Of a stretch of DNA of 64,000 bases, positions 49,313 through 57,788 are shown one piece after another. The translations under genes and the position numbers were made by a program. The notes beneath the pieces are model-generated. The model had not been told where the DNA came from. It did not search any database and saw only the letters and a program-made list of their open reading frames with translations. Source of the DNA: Lentzea atacamensis (GTDB taxonomy: Bacteria; Actinomycetota; Actinomycetes; Mycobacteriales; Pseudonocardiaceae); the NCBI RefSeq assembly GCF_003269295.1, contig NZ_QLTT01000008.1, positions 374,138-438,137 of the forward strand, in the 5' to 3' direction. The first letter of the stretch is position 1; the number at the start of each line of letters is the position of its first letter.

Positions 49313-49870
49313 GTGCTTGATCCGGACTCCCGCCCGTCCCTCCACGTGACCCCGTTGCTGCGGCTGCTGCACGAACGCGGCGTCGACTGGGTTCTCAGCG
49401 GTTCGGCCGTGCTCACCCTGTACGGCGCGGACCTGCGGCCGAACGACCTCGACGTGGTGCCGTCGCTCGATCCCGCCAACCTGCGCCGGATCGCCGGCCT
49501 GCTGGTCGAGCTCGACGCCGTGCCCGCTCGCGAGCCGTCGTGGCACAAGGCGCTGACACGGCGGGAGTGCCTGGACTGGCGGCCCGATCCACCCACCGCG
49601 GAGCAGCTGGACCACCTGTTCGTGACCCGCCTCGGAATGGTCGACGTCACGCCGAAGCTGACCGGCAGCTACGCCGAGCTGCGGCCCGGTGCGACCAGCG
49701 TGGAGCTGGCGGGTGTGCCCGTGTGGGTGTGCTCGCCGGACGAGGTGCTCGGACGGCTGCCGGCCAAGCCGCGTCCGAAGGACGTCGAACGGGCCGCGCA
49801 GTACGCGATCGTGCGCGAGGCCGTGCGCCGCGGGGAGCAGCCTCGCGGAGCCCGCTGGCTCGACAGCTGA
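49313..49870 (+). CDS. Nucleotidyltransferase-fold protein (AbiEii/MNT-like)
   Basis: A 185-residue protein. 'WVLSGSAVLTLYGADLRPNDLDVVP' (in parts: 'WVLSGSAVLTLYG', 'ADLRPNDLDVVP') is the GSx10-DxD active site of a minimal nucleotidyltransferase. Such proteins modify small molecules, tRNA or toxins; AbiEii-type toxins are related. 'VWVCSPDEVLGRLPAKPRPKD' and a C-terminal helix complete the fold. The GTG at 49313 is chosen with limited ribosome-site support; 49274 is possible. No antitoxin gene neighbours it. Confidence 0.72.
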   Translation: MLDPDSRPSLHVTPLLRLLHERGVDWVLSGSAVLTLYGADLRPNDLDVVPSLDPANLRRIAGLLVELDAVPAREPSWHKALTRRECLDWRPDPPTAEQLDHLFVTRLGMVDVTPKLTGSYAELRPGATSVELAGVPVWVCSPDEVLGRLPAKPRPKDVERAAQYAIVREAVRRGEQPRGARWLDS

Positions 49871-49948
49871 CCCCTGCTCCGATTCCTTTCGCTGCCGCCC
49901 GATGTCCATTCCTCCGAAGGACGTCGGCTGGAGCCAGAGGAGACGGAC

Positions 49949-51325
49949 GTGTCCACCCGAACCACACCCGCAGATGTGCCTGCGGCCGAGGAGAGATCGC
50001 GGCGAACGTGGGTGCTCGCGATCACCTCGATCGCCTCGCTGCTGGTCGTCCTCGACGCACTGGTCGTGGCGACGGCGCTGACCGCGATCAGAACGGATCT
50101 GGGCGCCTCGATCACCGACCTGGAGTGGACGGTCAACGGCTACGGCCTGAGCTTCGCGGTGCTGCTCATGACCGCCGCGGCCGCGGGCGACCGGTGGGGA
50201 CGGCGGCGGGTGTTCGCGGCCGGTGTCGCGTTGTTCACGCTGGCCTCGCTGGTGTGCGCGGTCGCGCCCGACGTGGAGACGCTGATCGCCGCGCGGGTCG
50301 TCCAGGGCGCCGGGGCCGCGTTCATCATGCCGCTCGCCCTCGCGTTGCTGAGCGCCGCGTTCCCGCCCGCCCTCAGGCCCAGGGCACTCGGCGTCTTCGG
50401 GAGCGTGAGCGGGGTCGCCGTACCGCTCGGGCCACTGGTCGGCGGCGCCGTGGTGGAGGGGGTCTCGTGGCCGTGGATCTTCTGGATCAACGTGCCGCTG
50501 GGGGTCGCGCTGCTGGTCCTCGCTTTGACACGCGTCGAGGAGAGCCGCGGACCTGATCGCACCCTCGACCTTCCCGGGCTGCTGCTGGCGGGCGCCGGCA
50601 CGTTCGGCCTGATGTGGGCGCTCGTCCAGGGCGGCTCGGTGGGATGGGCCGTGGCGGGGCTGGTGGCGATCGGGCTCTTCGTCGCCTGGCAGCGCCGGGC
50701 GGCCCATCCGATGCTGCCGCTGCACCTGTTCCGCTCGCGCAGGTTCGCCGCCGCCAACGTCGTGATCTTCTTCCACTGGGCTTCCGCGTTCGGGGTGCTG
50801 TTCTTCATCGCCCAGTTCGTGCAGGAAGCACTGGGGTACGGGCCGCTGGCGGCGGGGCTGGCGCTGGCGCCGTGGGGACTGACCACGGTGATCGTCCCGC
50901 AGTGGGTGGGACGGTCGGTCGGCCGGTTCGGTGAGCGGCCGTTCATCGTCGCGGGGCTCGGCCTGCACAGCCTGGCCATGGTCTGGATCGCCCTCGTCGC
51001 CCATCCCGCCGCCGGCTATGCGGCGATCGCGGCACCGCTGGTGCTCTCCGGAACGGGCATCGCGATGTGCCTGCCCGCCGTGCAGAGCGCCGTGCTGACA
51101 TCGGTGGCGCCGCAGTTCCTCGGCAAGGCGTCGGGTGCGTTCAGCGCCATGCGGCAGCTCGGCGGAGCGTTCGGCGTGGCGGTTCTGGTCGTCGGCTTCA
51201 CCGCGGCCGGCAGCTACGCGACGCCTGAGGAGTTCTCGAACGGTTTCACGTCGGCCGTTCTGACCGGCGCGGGCCTCGCGGCCGCTGGTGCGCTGGCCGG
51301 AGCCGTCATTCCACGAAAGGGGTAG
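49949..51325 (+). CDS. MFS multidrug transporter, DHA2 (14-TM) family
   Basis: A 458-residue pump related to the one at 602. N-terminal 'LLVVLDALVVATALTAIRTDLG', motif A 'AGDRWGRRRVFAAGVALF', motif C 'VPLGPLVGGAVVEGVSWPWIFW'. GTG 49949 follows a GGAGACGGAC ribosome site. It is followed by a PEP mutase-like gene (3 bp) and an ECF sigma factor gene on the same strand, which suggests a small operon. Its cargo is unknown. Confidence 0.87.
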   Translation: MSTRTTPADVPAAEERSRRTWVLAITSIASLLVVLDALVVATALTAIRTDLGASITDLEWTVNGYGLSFAVLLMTAAAAGDRWGRRRVFAAGVALFTLASLVCAVAPDVETLIAARVVQGAGAAFIMPLALALLSAAFPPALRPRALGVFGSVSGVAVPLGPLVGGAVVEGVSWPWIFWINVPLGVALLVLALTRVEESRGPDRTLDLPGLLLAGAGTFGLMWALVQGGSVGWAVAGLVAIGLFVAWQRRAAHPMLPLHLFRSRRFAAANVVIFFHWASAFGVLFFIAQFVQEALGYGPLAAGLALAPWGLTTVIVPQWVGRSVGRFGERPFIVAGLGLHSLAMVWIALVAHPAAGYAAIAAPLVLSGTGIAMCLPAVQSAVLTSVAPQFLGKASGAFSAMRQLGGAFGVAVLVVGFTAAGSYATPEEFSNGFTSAVLTGAGLAAAGALAGAVIPRKG

Positions 51326-51328
51326 TTG

Positions 51329-52078
51329 GTGTCCGATCTGAAGGCGCATGCCGACCTGTTGCGCGAGCTCCACCACGAAGAGATGCTCGTGCTGCCGAAC
51401 GCCTGGGACGAGCCCAGCGCGGAACTCGTGGTGGAAATGGGTTTCCCGGTCGTGGCGACGTCGAGTGCCGCCGTGGCCGAGACGCTCGGCCACGGCGACG
51501 GCGAAAGCGCGCCCTGGCAGGAGATGTTCGCGGCCGCCGCCCGGATCGCCGCCGCCGTGCCCGTCCCGGTGACCGTGGACGCGGAAGCCGGCTACGGCCT
51601 GGCACCGGACGAGTTCGTGGCCCGGCTGCTCGAAGCCGGTGCGACCGGCTGCAACCTCGAAGACACCGATCACCGGGCTGGTGGCCTCGTGGACGCGGCG
51701 GCGCAGGCGGATCGGCTCGCCGGGGTGCGCGCTGCCGCCGACGCCGCCGGGGTCCCGATCGTCGTCAACGCCAGGATCGACGTGTTCCTGCCGTCCAGCG
51801 GCGTTCCCGAGCAGGACCGGCTGGACGAGGCGGTGCGGCGCGGCCGTCTCTACCGGGACGCGGGCGCGGACTGCGTCTACCCGATCGGCGGCTCGACCAC
51901 CCACAACCTCACCCGGTTGATCGCCGAGGTGCAGGCGCCGGTCAACGGGAACACCACCGACTCCCTCGACCTCGACGCGTTGCGGTCGCTGGGAGTGGCC
52001 CGCGTGTCCTACGGCCCGCGGTTCTACCGGGGAGGGTTCGCCGGCATGCGCGGTGCCCTGGAGAAACTCGCGCGATAG
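51329..52078 (+). CDS. Isocitrate lyase/PEP mutase family protein
   Basis: A 249-residue alpha/beta barrel. 'LVLPNAWDEPSAELVVEMGF', 'VTVDAEAGYGLAPDEFV' (metal-binding Asp-x-Glu), 'GATGCNLEDTDHRAGGL' and 'VNARIDVFL' are family motifs of carboxyphosphonoenolpyruvate/PEP mutases and methylisocitrate-lyase-like proteins. It lacks the KKCGH loop of isocitrate lyase in the visible sequence, so it is probably a C-C lyase of unknown acid. GTG 51329 has AAAGGGG upstream; a TTG one codon before is possible. Confidence 0.85.
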   Translation: MSDLKAHADLLRELHHEEMLVLPNAWDEPSAELVVEMGFPVVATSSAAVAETLGHGDGESAPWQEMFAAAARIAAAVPVPVTVDAEAGYGLAPDEFVARLLEAGATGCNLEDTDHRAGGLVDAAAQADRLAGVRAAADAAGVPIVVNARIDVFLPSSGVPEQDRLDEAVRRGRLYRDAGADCVYPIGGSTTHNLTRLIAEVQAPVNGNTTDSLDLDALRSLGVARVSYGPRFYRGGFAGMRGALEKLAR

Positions 52079-52143
52079 CGATTCCTTTTGCCGGCCGGAG
52101 GAGTCCAATGAAGAGTTGGTGACCCACGACCAGGGGGAGTGAC

Positions 52144-53133
52144 GTGACATCTGCGGCCAGTGCGAGCCTGCACGACGAGTTCGGCCTGCTGCGCGACGGG
52201 CTGCTCGCGCACTGCTACCGGATGACCGGCTCGTACCAGGACGCCGAGGACGCCGTTCAGGAGACCTACCTGCGCGCGGTGCGCGGCGCGGCCGGGTTCG
52301 AGGGACGTTCCTCGGTCAAGACCTGGCTCTACCGCATCGCGACCAACACCTGCATCACCGCGTTGAGCCATCGAAGCCGGCGGGTGCTCCCCGCCGGCCT
52401 CGGCGCGCCGTCGACGGACCCCGGCGTCCGCGCCTACTCCGACGAGTCCATCGCCTGGCTCGAACCGCTGCCCGACGCCGTCCTGAACCACCGCGACGAC
52501 GAACCGGCCGAGGTCGTCGTGCAGCGCGAGTCGGTGCGCCTCGCGTTGATCGCGGCGCTGCAGCACCTGCCGGTGCGGCAGCGTGCGGCGCTCCTGCTGC
52601 GCGAGGTCCTCTCGTGGTCCGCCGCCGAGATCGCGGAGACGCTCGGCATCAGCGTCCCCGCGGTGAAGAGCCTCCTGCAACGGGCCCGCAAACGGCTGGA
52701 CGAGCTGGACCTCGCCGACCAGCGCGTGGAACCACCGGACCTGGAGCTGGAACGCGCCCTGCTCGACCGCTACCTCACCGCGTTCGAGGCGGGGGACTCC
52801 GCCGCGATCCGCGCCGTCATCCACGACGACTTCAGCCTCGAGGCCGTGCCGCATCCGGTCTGGTTCAAGGGCGTGCACGTGTGCATCCCGTTCCTGGAGC
52901 GCACTTTCGCCTCCCCGGGCTGGCACGTCCGGCTGCTGCCCACCCGTGCCAACGGCCAGCCGGCCATGGCCGGGTACCGCCCCGACGCCTCCGGCGACCT
53001 GCGGGCCGACTGCCTGTGGGTGCTCACCCTCGTCGACGGCCGCTTCTCCAGCGCGACGAAGTTCGAGAACCCGGCCTTCGTCACGGCCGCCGGCCTGCCC
53101 GAGCGGTGGCCACGAGTCCCGCCGTCGGTGTGA
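52144..53133 (+). CDS. ECF sigma factor with SnoaL-like C-terminal domain (TIGR02960 type)
   Basis: A 329-residue sigma factor. Region 2: 'CYRMTGSYQDAEDAVQETYL'; region 4: 'LPVRQRAALLLREVLSWSAAE' (in parts) and 'VPAVKSLLQRARKRLDEL'. From about residue 205 an NTF2-like domain follows ('LLDRYLTAFEAGDSAAIRAV', 'PVWFKGVHVCIPFLERTFA'), which in this ECF group regulates the sigma part and may bind a small ligand. It starts at GTG 52144 behind an AGGGGGAG site. Third gene of the MFS-PEP mutase group and a distant paralogue of the gene at 62793. No cognate anti-sigma is adjacent. Its stop and that of the convergent kinase gene abut (TGATCA). Confidence 0.87.
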   Translation: MTSAASASLHDEFGLLRDGLLAHCYRMTGSYQDAEDAVQETYLRAVRGAAGFEGRSSVKTWLYRIATNTCITALSHRSRRVLPAGLGAPSTDPGVRAYSDESIAWLEPLPDAVLNHRDDEPAEVVVQRESVRLALIAALQHLPVRQRAALLLREVLSWSAAEIAETLGISVPAVKSLLQRARKRLDELDLADQRVEPPDLELERALLDRYLTAFEAGDSAAIRAVIHDDFSLEAVPHPVWFKGVHVCIPFLERTFASPGWHVRLLPTRANGQPAMAGYRPDASGDLRADCLWVLTLVDGRFSSATKFENPAFVTAAGLPERWPRVPPSV

Positions 53134-53670
53134 TCAAACCGCGTGCCAGCGGGTGAGGCCGATGACCTCGCCCGCCACCTCGGTGACGCCCTTGCCGTCG
53201 GTCGGAACGCGAACCACCCACTGCGGCGCGTGCGTCTCCAGGTGACGGGCGGCGGCGGTCCCGCGCGTCACGTGCGCCTCGTACTGGCTGCCCGTCTCGC
53301 GCAGGCCCAGCCGCTGGTTCGCGATGTCGTCCGCGGCGGTCAGCAGAACGCCGGTCACCTCCACGTTCCCGCCCATCGCGCCGACCACCAGGTCGCGTTC
53401 CAGCACGCTGACGGTGTTCGTGTAGATGAGCCGCCGGTAGCCGAGCGCCGCGTAGTTTCCCCACAGGGAAGCCAAATTCCGCCTGGTCATCTCCGTGCGG
53501 CTCGGGTCGTCCGGTGGCGCCGGGTGGGCCTGGTCGAGGAAGTCGCCCTCGATGAAGCAGTGGGACACGGCCGCGTCCCGCAACTGAGCCGAGATCTCCC
53601 AGGAGACCGTGGACTTCCCGACTCCGGACCGGCCGCCGATCAGCAGCACGGAAAAACGTTCCACGGTCAT
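53134..53670 (-). CDS. P-loop small-molecule kinase-like ATPase
   Basis: A 178-residue P-loop protein: Walker A 'GGRSGVGKST' (about 11-20), then 'FIEGDFLDQAHPAP' and 'LIYTNTVSVLERDLVVGAMGG'. The length and layout resemble adenylate-/chloramphenicol-kinase-like proteins with unknown substrate. ATG 53670 overlaps the stop of the second kinase gene (ATGA), so the two are made together. Confidence 0.75.
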   Translation of the reverse strand: MTVERFSVLLIGGRSGVGKSTVSWEISAQLRDAAVSHCFIEGDFLDQAHPAPPDDPSRTEMTRRNLASLWGNYAALGYRRLIYTNTVSVLERDLVVGAMGGNVEVTGVLLTAADDIANQRLGLRETGSQYEAHVTRGTAAARHLETHAPQWVVRVPTDGKGVTEVAGEVIGLTRWHAV

Positions 53671-54071
53671 GTCCTCCGGGTCAGCTCTCGAGCCACGAAA
53701 CGTGCTTTCGCGCGTGGATTCCGAAGCACGTGCAGCGTCGCGTGCCCGGCGTGTGCCGCGATCGCGTTGATGAGCAGCGCCCGCCAGGCGCACCGCGGGA
53801 ACGAGTGGTCGAGCAGCAGGACGGTGCCCGCCCGGCGGAGACGGACGTCGAGGACGTCGTAGGGGCCGAGGTCACCGTCCATGATCCACCGGTCGGTGAT
53901 GGCGAGTTCACCCTGGACGACGGCCCAGCGATCAGGGGGAGTCGCTTCTAGATCCGGCCCCCAGAAGTGCTTGTCGAGTTCGATGACGGGGAGCCCGGTC
54001 GCGGTGCCCAGGGCGGCCGCGAGAGTCGACTTCCCCGCGCCGCCGCGGCCGAGGATCACAACGCGCTCCAT
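53667..54071 (-). CDS. P-loop kinase, topology-modulation (FlaR)-like
   Basis: A 134-residue protein: Walker A 'GRGGAGKST' (about 7-15), 'IELDKHFWGPDLEATPPDRW' and 'WIMDGDLGPYDVLDVRLRRA', a pattern of FlaR-like small kinases; 'TVLLLDHSFPRCAWRALLIN' follows. The family name does not imply DNA topology activity. The ATG at 54071 has only a weak ribosome site. Its 3' end overlaps the downstream kinase gene by 4 nt. Confidence 0.72.
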   Translation of the reverse strand: MERVVILGRGGAGKSTLAAALGTATGLPVIELDKHFWGPDLEATPPDRWAVVQGELAITDRWIMDGDLGPYDVLDVRLRRAGTVLLLDHSFPRCAWRALLINAIAAHAGHATLHVLRNPRAKARFVARELTRRT

Positions 54072-54197
54072 GAACGCAATCGTGCCAGTACGACGCAAAC
54101 GACTAGCACGGACTTGAGACCGGTGGAACTGCACCGAATGTCAGCAATAGTTCGAAATACCTTGAGTCGGCTGGCCATGACGAGTTAGTTCGGATCC

Positions 54198-56960
54198 ATG
54201 TCGGTGGAATTCCGGGTGCTCGGCGACGTCGAGGTGCGCATTGATGGCCAGAGCGTCGACGCCGGTCGCGCGCGGCAGCTGTGCGTGCTGGTGGCGCTGC
54301 TCCACGACGTCCGGCAGCCGATTCCGGTGGAACGGATCCTGAGCCGGGTTTGGGGGGACGACCCGCCGAATCGCGGCAAGAACGTGCTGTACGGCTACCT
54401 CTCCCGGTTGCGCCGGGCACTCGCGGCAGCTGGTGACGTGACAGTGGCCAGGCAACACGCGGGGTACGTGCTCACCGCCGATCCCATGGCGGTGGATCTC
54501 CACCGTTTCCGGGAGCTGGTCGCCCAAGCCCGGACCTCAGACGACGATCAGGCGGTTCTGTTGTTCAACCGCGCGCTCGCGCTGTGGCGGGGCAGGCCGT
54601 TCGGCGGGTTGTCCACGCCGTGGCTGGACGAGCTGCGCGCCACCCTCGAATCCGAGCGGTTCGCCGTGGTGCTGGACCGCAACGAGGTGGCCCTGCGGCT
54701 CGGCAGGCAGGACGACGTGCTCGGGGAGATGTTCCGCGAAACCACGGCACACCCCCTGGACGAACGCCTCGCGGGGCAGGTCATCCTGGCACTGCACAAG
54801 TCAGGACGGCACGCAGACGCCGACCGGCACTACGCCGAGCTGAGCCGCAGGCTCGCCGACGAGCTCGGTGTCGACCCGAGCCCGGCCGTGCGGGAACAGC
54901 ACGAGCAGTCGCCGGCCGCCCTGAAACGCCGGCCCGACGTGCCGGTGCCACGCCAGCTTCCCGCGCACTCTCCGTTCTTCGTCGGGCGTGACGGGGAGCT
55001 GGAAGTGCTCGACGACCTGCTGCGCCGGCATCGGCCGTTCGTGGCGATCAGCGGCGCCGCCGGAGTCGGGAAGACGACACTGGCCGTGCACTGGGCGCAT
55101 CGCGTGCAGGATTCGTTCCCCGACGGCCAGCTTTACGTGAACCTGCGAGGGTTCGAGCACGCCGGGGCCGCCGTGTCGCCGGCGGAGGCGTTGCGGACGC
55201 TTCTCACGATGCTGGGTGTACCGCCCGATCGTGCGCCGTCGGACATCGACGCGATGGCGGCCACCTACCGCAGCATCCTGAATTCGCGGCGGTTGCTCAT
55301 CTTGCTGGACAACGCGCGGGACGTGCAGCAGGTCCGCCCTCTGCTGCCGGGTGACGGCGTTTCGATGGTGGTCGTCACGAGCCGCAACCACCTGGTGGGT
55401 CTCGTGGCCGGGGAAGGCGCGCACCTGATCACGCTGCGCCACATGGATCTCCGCGAGGCACGCGCGTTGCTCGAACAGCACCTCGGCCGCGACCGGATGG
55501 AGGCGGAGACCCAGGCGGTCGACGAGCTCATCGCGGGCGCGGGGTTCCTGCCCCTCGCGCTCGCGGTGGTCGCCGCCAGGGCGTCGCTGAACCCCACCTT
55601 CTCCCTGAAGGCACTGGCAGGTGAGCTGGACAGCCAGCAGTCGCGTTTGGACACTCTGGACGACGACGACCCGAAGACCAGCGTGCGGGCCGCGATCTCC
55701 TTGTCCTGCCGGCACCTCGGACCGACGGCGGCGCAGGTGTTCCGGTTGCTCGGCCTTCATCCGGGCCCCGCCGTCACCGCCGCGGCGACGGCGAGCCTGG
55801 CCGGGCTGTCCGGCAAGGAGGCGGAGGACGCGCTGGACGAGCTGGCCCGCGTGCACCTGACCGAGGAACACCGGCCGGGCCGGTTCGCCTTCCACGATCT
55901 GGTGAGGGTTTACGCCGCGGAACGGTTCCGGCTGGAGGTCCCGGCGCCGGCGAGGAACGACGCGTTGCGCCGCCTCCTGGACCACTACCTGCACACCGCC
56001 GTCTCCGGGGCATTGCTGTTGCGTCCCATGAGAGACCACATCGACGTGGATGACGCGGCACCGGGAACGTGCCCGGAGCCGCTGAGCGACTACCAGGCCG
56101 CGTGGCGCTGGCTCGAAGACGAGATCGCCGCCCTGCGCCGGCTTCTTCCCCTCGCCGCCGCTGAAGGTTTCGACCAGCACGTGTGGCAGCTCGCCTGGAC
56201 CACGGCGGACTTCCTGGACCGCCAGGGCCGGTGGCACGACTGGATCGAGCTCGGGACGTACGCGCTCGCGGCCGGGGCGAGACTCGCCGACCGGCGAGCG
56301 CTCGCGAGTGCCCATCGCGGTCTCGGCCAGGCGTTCATCATGCTGCGTTCCTTTCCGCAGGCGCGGGCTCACCTCATGGCCGCACTCGATCTCGACGGCA
56401 CCCGTGTCGGCGAGGCGGGCATTCACCGCGACCTCGCGCTGATGGCCGACACGCAAGGCAGCTTCACCGAGGCACTCGAGCACGGCCGGCGCGCACTGGA
56501 GATCTATCGGAACTGCGGTCACCTCGCCGGTGAGGCCGCCGCGCTGAACCAGGTCGGCTGGTACCTCTGCCAGCTGGGCAGTCACCGCCGCGCGCTGGTG
56601 GCGTGCGAGGAGGCACTCGTGCGGCATCGCGGGATCGGTGACTGGACAGGCGAAGCGGTCACCTGGGACAGCCTCGGCTTCATCCACCACAACATGGGCG
56701 CCAACGCCCGTGCGATCGAGTGCTACGAGAGGGCGCTCGCGCTGTACCGGGAGCTCGGCGACGTGTTCGAGAACGCCGCGACCCTCACCCGGCTCGCCGA
56801 CACGCACCTCGCGGAAGGGGAGACGTCCGCGGCACGAGACGCGCTGCGGTCCGCGTCGGCTTTGCTCGACAACCTGAGGCATCCTGACGCCAGAGCCGTG
56901 CACGCGAGGCTTGAGGCTCTGGACGCGGAGGATGAGCGGCTGCCCGGCCCGCGGGCGTGA
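54198..56960 (+). CDS. AfsR/SARP-type regulator: winged helix-BTAD-NB-ARC-TPR
   Basis: A 920-residue paralogue of the SARP at 32091. Winged helix 1-95 ('FRVLGDVEVRIDGQSVDAGR', 'KNVLYGYLSRLRRAL'), BTAD to about 245 ('LALHKSGRHADADRHYAELS', 'ELGVDPSPAVREQHEQ'), P-loop near 287 ('GAAGVGKTT'), 'LLILLDNARDVQQVRPLLPG', and TPRs in 680-900 ('IGDWTGEAVTWDSLGFIHHN'). ATG 54198. Unlike the gene at 32091 I found no TTA codon. Its target genes are not evident; the divergent kinase pair is nearest. Confidence 0.88.
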   Translation: MSVEFRVLGDVEVRIDGQSVDAGRARQLCVLVALLHDVRQPIPVERILSRVWGDDPPNRGKNVLYGYLSRLRRALAAAGDVTVARQHAGYVLTADPMAVDLHRFRELVAQARTSDDDQAVLLFNRALALWRGRPFGGLSTPWLDELRATLESERFAVVLDRNEVALRLGRQDDVLGEMFRETTAHPLDERLAGQVILALHKSGRHADADRHYAELSRRLADELGVDPSPAVREQHEQSPAALKRRPDVPVPRQLPAHSPFFVGRDGELEVLDDLLRRHRPFVAISGAAGVGKTTLAVHWAHRVQDSFPDGQLYVNLRGFEHAGAAVSPAEALRTLLTMLGVPPDRAPSDIDAMAATYRSILNSRRLLILLDNARDVQQVRPLLPGDGVSMVVVTSRNHLVGLVAGEGAHLITLRHMDLREARALLEQHLGRDRMEAETQAVDELIAGAGFLPLALAVVAARASLNPTFSLKALAGELDSQQSRLDTLDDDDPKTSVRAAISLSCRHLGPTAAQVFRLLGLHPGPAVTAAATASLAGLSGKEAEDALDELARVHLTEEHRPGRFAFHDLVRVYAAERFRLEVPAPARNDALRRLLDHYLHTAVSGALLLRPMRDHIDVDDAAPGTCPEPLSDYQAAWRWLEDEIAALRRLLPLAAAEGFDQHVWQLAWTTADFLDRQGRWHDWIELGTYALAAGARLADRRALASAHRGLGQAFIMLRSFPQARAHLMAALDLDGTRVGEAGIHRDLALMADTQGSFTEALEHGRRALEIYRNCGHLAGEAAALNQVGWYLCQLGSHRRALVACEEALVRHRGIGDWTGEAVTWDSLGFIHHNMGANARAIECYERALALYRELGDVFENAATLTRLADTHLAEGETSAARDALRSASALLDNLRHPDARAVHARLEALDAEDERLPGPRA

Positions 56961-57016
56961 CGCGCGCGGAAGCAGACCGCCTTGCCACGGTCCAACGGCC
57001 GGGGCAAGGCGATGTC

Positions 57017-57574
57017 CTACCAGCGGTGCGCGACGTCGATCACCAGGCGCCCGGTCGACCCCGGCCCGGTGAGCGTGAACACGCGGAACGGCAGGCGGGC
57101 CCGGACACCCATCCCGAACTGCGTCTGTCCCTCGAACGTGCCGAGGAACGCGACCTGGCGGAAGGTCGTGAAGCCGGCGACGTTGACGGCCTGCATCGGG
57201 TTGGCCGGTTGGTAGGTCGGGTTGTAGTACTGGTCGTGCGCGGCCGAACCGACGAGCACGTCGAGGAAGGCGCCGCCCGCCAGCGGGACGGGGACGCCGC
57301 TGCCCTGCTGGTGCACGGTCGACACGTAAGAGACGTGGTACCACTCCGGAGCCGGGCCACCGGTCATGTCGACCACGAGCCGGTCGTAGCAGTCGTGCCG
57401 TCCGGCACGCACGTCGTTGATGGTCGCGCTCGTGTGCGCGTGGCTGGGCCCTGCTTTCGGCAGTGAGCCCCAGGTGATGCCGCAATACGGTGCGGCGGAC
57501 GCGGACGGCGCGAGCAGTCCGGCCATCATCAGCAGTGCCGCCAGTGCGGCGCCGCGTCTCAGGATCTTTCCCAT
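57017..57574 (-). CDS. Secreted AMIN-like domain protein
   Basis: A 185-residue protein with a signal peptide ('GAALAALLMMAGLLAPSASA', cut before 'APYCG'). The mature part has 'DCYDRLVVDMTGGPAPEWYH', 'VAGFTTFRQVAFLGTFEGQT', 'VRARLPFRVFTLTGPGSTGR' and ends 'LVIDVAHRW', the common pattern of actinobacterial AMIN-like wall-associated proteins. Two conserved cysteines may form a disulfide. ATG 57574. A CRP-like palindrome lies 38 bp upstream. It is divergent from the ABC exporter gene. Confidence 0.8.
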   Translation of the reverse strand: MGKILRRGAALAALLMMAGLLAPSASAAPYCGITWGSLPKAGPSHAHTSATINDVRAGRHDCYDRLVVDMTGGPAPEWYHVSYVSTVHQQGSGVPVPLAGGAFLDVLVGSAAHDQYYNPTYQPANPMQAVNVAGFTTFRQVAFLGTFEGQTQFGMGVRARLPFRVFTLTGPGSTGRLVIDVAHRW

Positions 57575-57611
57575 GTCGTTGCTCTCCCTTCGAGCTGCCC
57601 CCTTGCATCTA

Positions 57612-57626
57612 GTGACGTGCATCACA
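57612..57626. promoter_or_regulatory. CRP-like palindrome upstream of the AMIN-like gene
   Basis: GTGA-CGTGCA-TCACA fits the actinobacterial CRP consensus TGTGA-N6-TCACA except for the first base. Position: 38 bp before the AMIN-like start and 163 bp before the ABC exporter start. It is a single site, so chance is possible. The remaining divergent region shows nothing else firm. Confidence 0.4.
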
Positions 57627-57788
57627 GGCCGAGGTTGTCTGTTGGCTGGGCGGCGCTCCTCCGGTCGACGGCGCAGCACCATCCGACCGGCTGGGTTGTC
57701 CGGCCGGTTCACCGGTGCCGCGCGCAGCGTCTCGGACCGAGGATCGAGGTGACCGTTCAACGACCACAAAAGACGGAGTTGTGTCGCC

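Noticed and set aside
49313..49870. AbiE toxin-antitoxin pair
   Set aside because: Only the nucleotidyltransferase fold is seen; no antitoxin-like gene lies next to it.
49145..52150. 1001-codon minus-strand open frame across the NTase, MFS and PEP mutase genes
   Set aside because: Antisense shadow of well-supported genes; sequence is Arg/Gly/His-rich without domains, as expected for the reverse strand of very G+C-rich coding DNA.
54801..57608. 935-codon minus frame opposite the SARP gene
   Set aside because: Shadow; the plus strand holds SARP, NB-ARC and TPR motifs.
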